Shown here: piece after piece, positions 1 to 11,000 of the stretch
Position numbering within the stretch: the first letter of the stretch is position 1
Layout of the letters: each line of letters opens with the position of its first letter
Assembly: GCF_001522545.3 (NCBI RefSeq)
Contig: NC_031791.1
Coordinates: forward strand, 6,433,220-6,497,219
DNA from: Parus major
Taxonomy: Eukaryota > Chordata > Aves > Passeriformes > Paridae
Direction of reading: 5' to 3'
DNA: 64,000 nt
Position numbers and translations under genes: made by a program
Notes under the pieces: generated by a model
What the model was told of the DNA's origin: nothing
Databases searched by the model: none
What the model saw: the letters and a program-made list of their open reading frames with translations, nothing else

Positions 1-250
1 TCTGCTCCCAGGAACAGGGACAGGAGGAGAGGGAACGGCCTCAGGCTGGGCCAGGGGAGGCTCAGGGGGGATATTAGGAAATATTTCTTCATGGAAAGGG
101 TGACCCAGCCTGGCACAGGCTGCCCAGGCAGTGGTGGATTCCCCATCCTGGAAGGATTTAAGGGATGTACAGATGTGTCACTTGGGGACATGGTCAGAGG
201 TGGCCTTGGCAGTGCTGGGGAATGGTTGGAATCGATGATCTCAGAGTTTT
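1..250 (+). repeat. CR1 retroposon 3' fragment, truncated by window edge
   Basis: The text reads as the 3' part of a chicken-repeat-1 LINE in sense direction: the block with GGATATTAGGAAATATTTCT followed by a run on lone CCCAGGCAGTGGTGGA and GGACATGGT wording typical of the family. It decays after about 250. The apparent 75-residue frame here is repeat sequence, not a gene. Subfamily not assigned. Confidence 0.85.
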
Positions 251-295
251 CAGACTTGAACAATTTTGTGATTCCCCTAATTGAAGCCATCTCCC

Positions 296-690
296 CAGAT
301 CACAGAATCCCAGAATGATTTCTCTTAGAAGAGACCATAAAGCCCATCCCATTCCATCCCTATGCTACTGGCAGGGTGCTTCCACTAGACCGAGCCTCAT
401 TCAGCCTGGCCTTGAACCCTTCCAGGGATGCCACAGCTCTGGGCAACCTGTGCCAGGGTCTCAGTACCCTCCCAGGGAAGGAATCCTCCCCAGTGTTCCA
501 CCTTCCACTCAATGTTCCTTCCCTCTGGCAGTGGGAAGTCATTCTCCCTTGTCTTGTGCCTCCAGGCCCTTGGCCAAGTCCTTCCTCAGCTCTCCTGGAG
601 CCCCTTTAGGCTCTGGAAGGGACTCTCAAGTTTCCCTGGACTCCTCCCTTCTCCAGGCTGGACACCCTCAACTATTCCAGCCTGGCTGGG
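296..690 (-). repeat. CR1 retroposon 3' fragment
   Basis: In antisense it starts with the usual CR1 tail (ATCACAGAATCCCAGAATGA) and continues into the CCTTGAACCCTTCCAGGGATG and GCCTGTGCCAGGGTCTC blocks, fading towards the CTCCAGGCTGGACACC block. Several overlapping frames in this stretch, including one of 195 codons, are repeat-derived and are not annotated as genes. Confidence 0.8.
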
Positions 691-1189
691 GATCCTGCCC
701 AGCACCACGGCGAGGTCCCACCTCCCCATCTTGCCTTGTTTCCAAAGTCTCTGCACAGCCAGGCAAGGAAAGACCTCGTAGTGTCAGCTCCAGAAGTGTC
801 CTGCCTTATCCCCAAGCTCATCCCTGTCCCCAGAGCCTCTGCCTTGGGCAGTTTCTCCTGGCTGAGTTCCAGCTGGCAGTTCCATTTATCTGGCTGCATT
901 AAGTGCCTGGCAGGTTGCATTACTCTTTAAGGACGTGAGGCTTTTCCAAAACTCTTTTTCTCCCAGTGGTTCCCGCAGGCTGGCAATGGGGAAATCCTGC
1001 AGCATCCCAGCCTGTGGCTCCCAGCGACCTTCGCCAGCCAACAGCCACTGCTGTGGGATGCTGGAGCTCCTACATCCTGCTTTTTCCAGGGAAGTAAGGA
1101 AAAGTGGGGCTACAGCTTAACCATTTAGGCTTTTTTTCTCATTTCCAGTCAGCTGTGGATCTGCTTATTTTCATGTAGAAAATAATGTA

Positions 1190-1235
1190 TTGATATATAT
1201 ATATAATATATCTATATATATGTATATAACATATA
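1190..1235. repeat. AT-rich simple repeat
   Basis: Imperfect TA dinucleotide run with TATATATGTATATAAC interruptions. No gene nearby. Confidence 0.85.
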
Positions 1236-2964
1236 CCTATAGTTATTTCAATTGAGATCAAAGTACAGTGCCTCATTTCATCTGGGGGATGGGGGCTGCA
1301 ATTAAAAATTATCTTTTCTGCCAATAATAATTAAATAAGTGCTTTTATTAACCAGGACCACACCCTTTTTTATTAGCATCAGCAGGCTCCAGGATGACAA
1401 GCAAGATGTTGCAGTATCCTGCTCTGGGACTTCTGGGATAAAAAACTGACATGTCCCAAAGATATATTACAGGCTGAGGGGAGGGAATGGAAAGTGGAAT
1501 TTTTATAGCCCGGATTACATAGGGCATTAGCAAAAGGAGCTGTGACCTGCAATGTGCACCCTCTGGGGGCCACAGCCAGATCCAGTCTGCTGTCAGCTCC
1601 CAGTGCTTGGAAATGAGGATCCCCAGCCCCAGCTCATTGTTCCCCATCCCCTCTGGCTCCATCCCACTCCTGCTTCCAGTGCTCAGCATCCAGCCCCTCT
1701 CACAGCCTGAGTGGGACCCTCCCCAGCACCAGCCCAGGGCAGAGCAGATGCCTCCAACTTTTCTGCATGGCAGGAGAGGACAAAGGCACCAAAGCGCTGC
1801 CTCATCCATGCTCTGGTGCCCTGCCTCGGCCTCTCTCCCCCTCTCCCAGTTTGCATCATGGAAAATGATGTCCACGGGCTGCAGCCGAGGCTGGCTCAGC
1901 TCCATGTGCCCGGGGCCAGCTGAGATTGCAAACACGAGCTCCTCTTCTGTCCTGGGAGGGGGCATTTGTCCCCTCCCTCCCCTGTCCTGCATCTCTTCCC
2001 CTCTTCCAGAGTAGTTACAGCTGCTCAGGAAACACCAGGGAAAGCCAGCAGAAGAGACTGGTGTGCTTCCCTCCTTCTTATCCACCAGCCAGAACCAATT
2101 AAACTCACGGGAGCTCGGCTCTTCCCTCCTTCCCTTTTAATTTCAGACCCTCTGGTAAGAGGAGACATGATAAAATGTAAGATTAAATGTCTAATGCCTG
2201 GGATTTGGGATTACTGGGGCCAGGCTGGATGTAGAAGGATGTGTCTGGTTACAGGGAGGCACTGGGCTGCTGGTGCTTCTCCACATCTTGTCTCTCATCT
2301 GTGGCATCGAAAGGACAGGGAAGTGTGAAACCCCTGAGCAGATCCAGCCCAGAGCTGCTCCAAAGGGAAAGGCTTCCCTCTGTGATGCTCAGGGGTGGCT
2401 TTGGGAGGGGATTTCTGTTCAAGGCAGGGGGGTGAGGTCCAAAATCTCCCAGGGCAGCAGGGTGGGGATCTGCAGGGCCAAGTCTCGTGAGCCGAGAGGT
2501 AACAGCATCGGTAACCCCTGTGGTAAAGCAAACACGCAGCACCTGCGTCCCATCTGCTCTTTGCTCCAGATGGGAGAGTTTCAGGCTTTGATGGCTAGAA
2601 AGATGCTGCTGATTTATTCATGGCCACTTCCCACCCATTAGCATTAATAGCTCTTCTTTCTCTCTCTCTCTGTGGAGCCTCTCAGTGACCTGGGAAGGTC
2701 GAGCACAGTGAGGTGCTGGAGCCCAGATAAGTTCTTGGAAATAACTGGTGTGGTGAGTTTCAGTCCTCAACATCTGATCTTTCCAGCAGGGAAGGAGAAG
2801 GATGCCTGCAAATGTCCCTTCTCTGTTTCTTCTTCCTCTTGATCTTCTCACTTTAGAGAAGAAATTGCAAAATTGAAATTGTGGAAGCTCTCCACAGCCT
2901 TCCTCCCAGCTACTCCTGGCTGCACCATACGGCAAACAGGCTCTGCTCCAGCTTGCTTCAGATA

Positions 2965-3050
2965 GGAAAGGTGTCCCTTTGGGGGGAGGAAAGGTGTCCC
3001 TTTGGGGGGAGGAAAGGTGTCCCTTGGAGGGGAAATGTGCCCTTTGGATG
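2965..3050. repeat. 23-bp minisatellite, about four copies
   Basis: Units start at 2,965, 2,988 and 3,011, each with the core GGAAAGGTGTCCCTTTGGGG. A diverged fourth unit starts at 3,031. The period is 23 bp for the first three copies. There are no spacers, so it is a plain tandem repeat. Confidence 0.9.
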
Positions 3051-5806
3051 AGTCCCAGCCCCGCAGAAGCCCCAGCACTTTTGATGAGGTCACCACATCT
3101 CGATCCACTGAGCAGACAGGGGGTTTCCAGGATCTTCCCAGGGGAGAGAAAATCCTCTGTACAAGATAAACCCCCGTGTCTCAGCTGACCAGAGGGAGAT
3201 GAGTTCCCCAAAAATTGCTGTTTAATGACTGGGTGTTCCTGCCCTTTGGGTCCCACAGCCCATCACCACCCCCCCAAAAGGTTAATTTTGCCAACAGCAC
3301 CTTAAGCACAACTGGGGTGCAGCTCCAGCTCTGCCTCTGGGCTGGTGGCCCTGGGGAGCAGGGGAGGAAGGATTTGTGGGGGTCGTGCTGGGATTCTGGT
3401 GTTGTAGGGCTAAGATCCCCTGGAAGCCTCAGGGGCTGCCCTGCTGTGAGGTGTGGGGGGTATTATCCATCCTCCCACGCTCCAGAAAGGGGGGAAGCTC
3501 TTCCACGTCTGTGAGGTGATGTGGTGGGGGGATACAAATCTGTCAAGGAATGGGCTGCGGAGGATGAGTTTGTATCCTGGGATGAAACAGGATATTCCAA
3601 ACAAGAAAGCTTTGTGGCTGAGATTGAGCTCATCTTCCTTTCTAGGGGATCTTGCTCAAGTCCTCCCCGCTCCTGAGGTCTCAGCTCCCTGGGTGTTGTT
3701 TGAAACAGGGACATGGATAAATGCAATAATGTTTCAGAGATGCTGAGATGCAGCTGATGGGCTGAGGAGCAGATAAATGTGTCACAGCTGAGGCACTGCA
3801 CAGGCTCCTCCTGCTCCTGCCTGCCCTCAGCAGCAAACTCTAAAGCAGGAGAAAAGGCTGGGATGTTGCACTGGGTGGTCAAACCACGCAGGGATCCACA
3901 CAGCTGCTGCCAGCCAGGGACCAGCCGGGCTCAAATCTCTCCCTGCCTGCTCTGGCAAAGTCAGAAAGGGTTGAAAATCCAAATTACCTCCCCCCAGCAA
4001 GAGGCATGTGGAGCTGGAAATGTAATGGCTTATTTTGAAATGAAAAGGCAATCTCAGAATATTGCATTTCTGTAAAATACCTCATCCCCGCTTCAGCTGA
4101 AGTACTTCAGCTTTTATTTCTGTTACTTCAACATTAGGGAGCATTAATGCTTAGTAATTTAGGATATAACTGAAATGACAAACCAAAACACTTTGATGCA
4201 AGAAACTCTTTGAAAGCCAGTGAAGAGACAGAAGGATGAGCCTTTTGGTGCATTTTGGGATAATCCTTCAAGACAGTCCACTCTTCCTATCAGGAGTTGG
4301 ATTTTGATCCTTTGTGTGACCAAGAAAAACAAGTCATGACCAGATGCAGCTACTCCAGAGCAAAAGCCCCTTTTCTGAATGCTTCTGGCAGCTTAAAATT
4401 CATTCTGGCTGCAGTGACCCCAGCCTGAGCCACGCTCTGGGTGCTGGCTATGTGTGGATGTGACTGAGCACCTGCAGCTCCCTGCTCAGTGTGTTACAGG
4501 AATGGGGTGACATTAAACCCACTTCAGTGCAAATCTCCTGCCCACTCACTGCACTCTCCGAGCTGGAAATGCAACGGCCCAGCAGCTCCTGGCAGGTGCT
4601 GCCCCTTGCAAAGCCTCTTGCTTCCTGGTCCTCCTCCTCCTTTTCCTCCTCCTCTTCTTGCTCTTCCTCTCCCCAGGCGGCTGCTGGAGCATCAGGAATG
4701 CAAATGAAGCAGGCAATGTCATCTTCCCAAATATTTTTGGTCGAGCATGGATGTGTTTCTTTGGAGTTTCAGTTGAATAAAGCTTCACAGAGCTGTGCTT
4801 TGGCTTGATGTTCCCTTCCAGTGGAAAATGTTTGGGTTTGGTTGTTTGGAAAGAGGAATTCTTTACACGGAGCTCTGCACCCGTGAGCCCAGTCAGGCAA
4901 GGAGGGATTCCTTTACATGGCACTGGGGGCTGATCTGTAAATCAGATCCCATCTTGTGTCCACTGGCTAGAAAATAAAACACAGCACCACAGATGTGTCC
5001 AGTACCAAAAGAGTTTGCAAAACACTTTCAGAAATCCCTGGAAAGAGAAGAGACATTTAACTTATCGCTTTGGAGATGTATTAAAACTCATTCATTTTGT
5101 ACATTCAATTAACTTGCATTAATATGTGAAAATATTCAGTTTTTCTTCTACATGGAGATGGATGGCATTTCCAGAACTTGACTCTTTAGGCTTTTCTAAG
5201 TTCTTATTGAAGAGCTGGAGATAATTACTTTTCCAGGGACATACAGATTATGACTTCACATTACAGAGTATGATTAATTACAAGTCTGTTTGTATTTACA
5301 GTCATTTCACTTACCCCTTAATGGGGCCACCTCCAAAGCAGCCTATGGAGCTTTTAGCCCACAGCACTGGGGAAGTGATGCTGTGGTTATTTCCAGGATC
5401 ATACAGAAACCATCTCTCTGAAAGTGACTTTGGGAAGGTGCTGGCTCACCCTTCTGCTCCTAATGCCTTGCCCAAATCTCCTTCCCTGCCTGCCCTGGCT
5501 CCTCTGGATGTGGGGGACTGTTTTTCCCCCTTATCCCTGTGCCAGCCTTGTGAATTCTGGGGAAGCTGCTGCAGCATCTTCTGCTGGATTCAAGCTCTGT
5601 TCCCCTACAAGCATCAGCTGCCAGCAGCCCAGGAGGGATGGTGGTTTGAGTCCTCAGGCAGAAATCACTTCCAGCCTCCCACGAGCAGAGCACAACCTCG
5701 GGCCAAGGGGCCTACAGGGAGCAAATCTCTGCTCCATGCCTTGGTTCCCCTGTCACCAGGTAAGGGGGGAGTGTCTGTTTCATGCCTTGTCCCTCAGAGC
5801 TGACCT

Positions 5807-5885
5807 GCCCATCCCCATCCCCATTCCCATCCCCATTCCCATCCCCATCCCCATTCCCATCCCCATTCCCATTCCCATCCCCATC
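5807..5885. repeat. CCCATC/CCCATT hexanucleotide repeat
   Basis: Alternating CCCATC and CCCATT units without interruption over about 79 bp. It encodes an artificial Pro-Ile or Gly-Asp-rich reading on either strand, which should not be taken as protein. Confidence 0.95.
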
Positions 5886-7398
5886 ACTCTGACTCTCCTT
5901 CCCCAAGGCTGTGCCATCAGAGGAGCCCTGGCACTCAGGATACACATCCCTCAGCCACAGAGGATCTCACCACTGAGCCCTCTCTGCTGCCCAAAATACT
6001 TCTCCAGGCTGTGACCTTGCCTTAGCAGGCAGCATTCTCTGCCCATCGTCCCCTGCACAGGTCAACAGCTGCCTCTGCCAGGTTGGAGCCGTCCTGGAGG
6101 CTCCTCTTTCCTCTCTCTGGTGATGGGGGAGGCTCCCCAGCCCTGTGAGCCAGTGCCAAATCCCGCTCAAACAGCTGTATGTTCTCCAGCGTGAGTCATC
6201 CCCACCCCGAGATTTCAGCCTCTCCATAACAACATTCCTTCTCTCTGATCTCAGATCCTGGCTCTGATCACTCCCTGTCTAGTCCTCCTTCCTCCATCCA
6301 CATGGTCCCTCCTGCCCAGACTCGGCCCCCAGCTGAAGCAGCAGAGAACAGAGGAGGCTTTGCCAGGATTACCAGAGCTTCAAACAAGGATTCAGGTTCC
6401 CTCCCTCCCCTAAAATCAAGAGGAGGTTCCCAGTTATCATGAGACAAAATTTTTCTCTATTTAAAGAGAGATAGTGATGTTGGTTCTCAGGGATTTACTT
6501 CCCTCATCATCACCCTCTGGATGATGGTCCCTGCCAGAGACAGGTGAGGAACCTGGTGTCCTGCACCTCATTTTTAAGCTTTAGCCCTAAAAACCTTTCC
6601 CAGAAAGTGCTCCCCAACTCAGAGACATCCAGCTGCATCCTGGATCTGCTTGTGGACTGTGGGGTGTCAGTGGCAAAGTCACATGGAATTGCTGAGTTGT
6701 TTTGTGGCTTCCTAGGGAGAGCAGGGATCTGGAGAATGTGACCTTGGCACACTTTAAATTAAAGGCTGAAAAAGAGCCTCTGCTTGCAGAACATCTGAGG
6801 CTCTGGGTGAAATGAAGGGAAGCCCCCCCAGCACTTTCTGGAGTGTCGGGGTGTGGTGCTGGGGTGGAAATGTGCTGGTGAAGGCTTGGATTGGCAGTTT
6901 CGGTGTGTCGGGATGTGCCCCTGATGACATCTGTGGGATTCTGCTCATTGCCCTGTGGGGATGGGGATGTGGGCACGGGGAAATGGGGGTGAGGAGTGAG
7001 GATGCACGAATGGGGGTGCTGTGCCATAATCCCTGGGGCCAGCAGAGAGATGGGCTGTGTCTTTGGCAAGTTCAGAGGAGGTGAAACAAAGCCCTGCACT
7101 CTGAGCAGTTCCTTGCAGAGGGTCCTCGCTCTGCATCTGCCTGGAGGAGAAAGTGCCTCTGGAACCTGCGTTAGCACGGTCTGGGGGGCTGCAGCAAACG
7201 CCTCCGAGTGCCAGGATTGGCGTGGGATAACGCTTCACCCCAGCTGCTGAAGTGCCTGTGCTGAAAGAGGGGATCCACCACCGCAGCCCCACGCCCAGGG
7301 CAGGCTGGCCTGGCTTGGAGAACTGGATCTTCTGGGGCACCGCAGGCTGGGGGTCCGTGCTGGAGGGCTGGAAGAAGGGTCTCTGAGCACTTCATAGG

Positions 7399-7461
7399 AT
7401 CAGAGAATCACGGAAGAGTTTGGCTGGGAAGGGTCCTTAAAGACCATCCGGTTTCATCCCT
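7399..7461 (-). repeat. CR1 3'-end fragment bordering the CpG island
   Basis: Short antisense CR1 tail (GAATCACGGAAGAGTTTGGC then GGTCCTTAAAGACCATC). It ends where the GC-rich promoter region starts. Confidence 0.75.
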
Positions 7462-7469
7462 CGCATCCC

Positions 7470-8060
7470 CCGGCGCGGCAGGGCTGGTCCTGCGGAGGGG
7501 ACCCGGAGCAGGGCGGGGGGAGGATCCCAGCCCGGCCCCTTCCATCCCCCGCCGCTGCCGGCCGCGCTCGGAGCCGAGGAAATCCCAAATCCCACCGATC
7601 CCGCACCGCCATCCCAACTTTCCCACGGCCGGGACGCGGCTGGCGGCCCCGCCGGAGCCGGGCCCGGGAGGGGCTCGGGGGGTCCCGGCCCGGTCCGGCC
7701 GCGCTCCGCCCCCCGCGGGGCCGGGGCGGGACCCGGGGCCGGGCGGAACCCGCGCCCAGACGTCCCGGCGGCGGCGAGCGGGGCTCCGAGCTAGCGGGGA
7801 GCCGGGATCCGAGCTGCCTCCTGCCGCTCCATGGCCCCGGCCGCGGCGGCGGAGCCCAGAGCCCGCCGCCCCCGGGGCCCCGGCCCCGGCCCCGGCCCCG
7901 GCGGGAGGCGCACGGCTCGGCGGCCGCCGGTGAGTGCGGGGACGGGGGGCGGCGGGGGGAGCACGGACACGAGCAGCGCCCGGACCCACCCACATCCCCC
8001 CCGGGCACACCGAGCACCCCCCGGCACCCCCGGGCACTCGCCACACGTTCCCACTCGCAT
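7470..8060. promoter_or_regulatory. TMEM200B: CpG island, probable TMEM200B promoter and first exon
   Basis: GC content and CpG density rise sharply here compared with both flanks, with many GGGCGG/CCGCCC-type boxes. A strong splice donor (GCCG|GTGAGT, last exon base 7,929) closes a likely non-coding first exon on the + strand. The matching acceptor lies at 14,425. The transcription start cannot be read from the sequence; I place it roughly between 7,700 and 7,800. Long open frames in this island on either strand result from its lack of AT-rich stop codons. Confidence 0.75.
7831..7929 (+). other. Possible upstream ORF in TMEM200B exon 1
   Basis: An ATG in strong context (GCTCCATGGCC) opens 33 codons up to the exon-1 donor. 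Joined to the exon at 14,426 the frame continues eight codons and stops at TGA 14,450-14,452. That stop overlaps the main start ATG (14,449-14,451) as ATGA. The peptide is Ala/Arg/Pro/Gly-rich and resembles no family I know. The reading depends on the splice prediction. Confidence 0.4.
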
Positions 8061-11000
8061 GCACAGCCGGCCGGGCACACACACTCCTGTGCAAACCCAC
8101 ACGCATCTTCACACGGCCCAAACCCCGGAGCTGGGCACAGCTGCCCAATCCCAGCACTTTTTGGAATTCCTGAGGCTCCTGGTAGAGGATTGGGGCGAGG
8201 AGTAACCCCGCAGCTGATCCCCACGCAGGGTTTGATGGAGACACTGGAGAGAGAAGTGAGTGGAATTGATCTCAGTAGATCCTGGAGTTTGGGATCGGGA
8301 GCTCGGCTTTGTGGCACGGAGGGGTCAGCGACCGCAGCCAGACCCACCACTGCCTCATCTCTAAGTGGGTTTGGATCCTTGCTCATGAGATCAGCGAGAT
8401 GTGTCTTTTGCAGGGTAGAGTAGTGGAGATGGGGGTTAAAAAGCTGGAGGTAAAAGTGATGCCAGCTGGGAATACAGCTGGGAATTTAATTGCTTGCAGG
8501 TGGAGTGGGATGCGGGCTGGTGGAGCTGGAGATGGGAGCTGTGTGTCTGTACCCCTGGATAACTTGGGCAGCCCCTGGACTCCATCCCTCCATCCCTCCC
8601 TCCCGGCAGGGATTTCTCAAAGGAGCAGCAGGGAAGGTGCCAAATTCAGAAAGAGTTTGGTCCTAGTTCCCTGGAAATCCCAGCCTCTCCTTCCTCTTCT
8701 CTTGGCCGTGAGGATTTGCAAGGTGCTTGGCCGCAGACTGCATCCTTGGGTGCCCCGCCACCCCACACAACTTCCCCGAGGCAGGAATTCCTCCAGGAAA
8801 TCCCCCTGGGACCCTCACTCCTCCCCCTCCTCCCAGGGTCGCCGTTAGAAGTCCGCTTCCCATTTAAATTTAGATGTCTGCATTATCTTGAATTTAGATT
8901 TATTAATTATTTGCATCTCATTCCTACCAAAAAAGTTGAGCAATGCAGATGTCCTGATTTCGGCATTGGCTTGGGGGAGAAACACCACTTTGCGGATTTT
9001 CATTGTCTCCTTAGACAATGGCCCGTCAGAAGCAGCTGGGAGTGACAATCCCATCCCATCGCAGGGCTCTGACCTGGCAGAGTTAAACATCATCCAGATT
9101 GCCTGAGCCCCTCTCCATGGGTGTCTGCGGCTCCTTTCCCAGCCGTGGGGATTAGTCTAATTAGCAGAGCAAATCTGGGTAAGGCAAGCTCTGGTAATTA
9201 GTAATCAGTGGGACGTTTGCACACACTTTCTTTTGCCTGAGGGGCAGAGAGGCGTTTAGAGCATGGCCCCGTATTTTAGGAGCAGGGAGGAGTTTGGAGA
9301 AGTCAAGGTGGAGCTGGAGCTACCCTGGCACTGGCAGCTCTCACTCCTCGTGTCCCATTTGCCCATCAGGACCCTCTTGCCTGGGGTCAAGAACGGCAGA
9401 AAGTAAAGGGAGAGACCCGTGTGTCCCTAAATCACCCCAGCACCATCTTTCTTTCCCTGGGTCATATTCCAGGTGAGTGCTGTGGTGGCTCCTGACGCTG
9501 TCTGGGAGCTGTGATCTGATGATGGGAAGCTGGAACGATGCAGCCCCACACCCGGTCCAGGTGTGAGGGTGGTGCCCCTGTTGAGGTGGAGGTGGTTTTG
9601 TGTTAACCCCTCCTCCATCCCTTCTTATCCTTCACCTGGGAAAACTCAGGCCAAGGGCACTTCTGACCTTTGGGTTGTCACTCCCTGGATCTTCTGTGCT
9701 GCAGCAAAGGTGGAAATCTGTCACAACCCCAGTGAGACTCCCAGTACAGGGCCAGAAGGTGATTCCTGCTGGGAAGGGAATAATCCTTCCCATGCTGTGG
9801 TAATTAGCATTACTGAGGTTATATGGAAGTTTCTATGAGGGAACTTAATTAATTATAGTTGATTAATGAGTGTCCCCAGCTGAAGCTGGAGCCACAGATT
9901 TTGTCACCACATTGGGAACATGTTTGTGTCAGGTTCATACAGGGAGGTTTTATTCCTTGGGAATGGGCCCAGACTGGGAGCTGCCAGTGGGTGCTGGAGT
10001 GGTGACAGGGTTTGCTCCAGCTGGGAGAGCCCTGCAAATGTCTGGCAGATCTTCCTCCTATTCCTCTCTCTGGAGACCTTTACGTGTAGCTAAGGAGGGG
10101 AACTTGAAGTGAAACCTGGGAAAAGGAGGAGGCACTGCACAGATGGGGATATGAGGGCTCAGACCACCCCGAGAATCCAGCATGAGGGATCACTGCTGCT
10201 CCCCTGCTGGCCTTGGCTTCAGTCTCCTGCAGCCAGGATGGGAGGTGGGATGGGGGAGCTGGTGCCTGGGTACTGCTCCTGTGGTCCCCTCCTGCCCCGT
10301 GCCGGGGGCGGTGTTGGAGGTTGGGCTGAAAAGGAGTTATTTTTAACATCACATCTCAGCGCAGACTGTCATTCCCATTCTCCATTCCTTCCTGGTGGGT
10401 GGGAGAGCTGGGGGGCTCCAGCAGCTCGACACAGCCTCATACCCAGAAGGTCTCGGCTGCCTGGGTCCCCTTTCCTTGTGGAGAGGGATTTGGGAGAGCT
10501 TAGCTACCACGGGCTTGGATGTCACAGGCTCCCCAGGGCTTGGATGAGGCAGAGGGGGCTATGCTGTGCTTGCTGGTTTGGGGTCTTGCCCATCCCTGTG
10601 GCCTTTAACCACACTGCAGTCTTTGCTGGCTGATTCAGCAGCAAATTGTAAAACTAGTTTATTTCCAAAATCAGGAGAGCATCTTTAAAGTCACGGTACT
10701 TGAGGCGAAGGAAAGCCGAGGTGTTTTCTGTTTGTTGGGCATTTCTTGGGTGCTCATGGCAGCGGGGGCTGCTCCTGTGCCAGCTCCCAGGGTGCTGCCC
10801 TGCACAGGACCCACAGGGTGGGATCCTGGCTGCAAATGGGATCATATTCCGTGGATGGGCAGCGCAGCCTGGGATGGGACATGGCAGCAACAGGAACACT
10901 TTTCCTAGGGAGATGCTGGATTTTAATTCCCTGCAGCGTGGTGGGCGCTGTCCTGCAGTGAAGCCCTTTCCAGGTGTGAGCCAAGGAAAATGAGAAGCTC

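Larger units (their letters stand above)
691..7396. other. Intergenic sequence with no recognised gene
   Basis: No frame here looks like a known protein, and none has convincing exon borders. The stretch holds an AT dinucleotide-like tract (1,190-1,235), a 23-bp minisatellite (2,965-3,050) and a CCCATY hexamer array (5,807-5,885). Short AT-rich blocks such as 4,080-4,230 and 5,080-5,170 could be regulatory, but I see no specific motif to support that. By position it is upstream of the TMEM200B promoter. Confidence 0.6.

Noticed and set aside
315..902. 195-codon + frame near the left edge
   Set aside because: Mostly antisense CR1 repeat sequence.
2965..3050. CRISPR-like direct repeats
   Set aside because: Contiguous 23-bp units without spacers in a vertebrate genome: an ordinary minisatellite. 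The same applies to 26,458-26,556.
5424..6014. 196-codon frame over the CCCATY array
   Set aside because: The Pro-Ile repeat part is translated simple repeat; the flanks show no protein likeness.
7408..8386. Two long - strand frames (278 and 310 codons) over the CpG island
   Set aside because: Pro/Arg/Gly-rich readings caused by high GC; no domain, no splice or poly(A) support.
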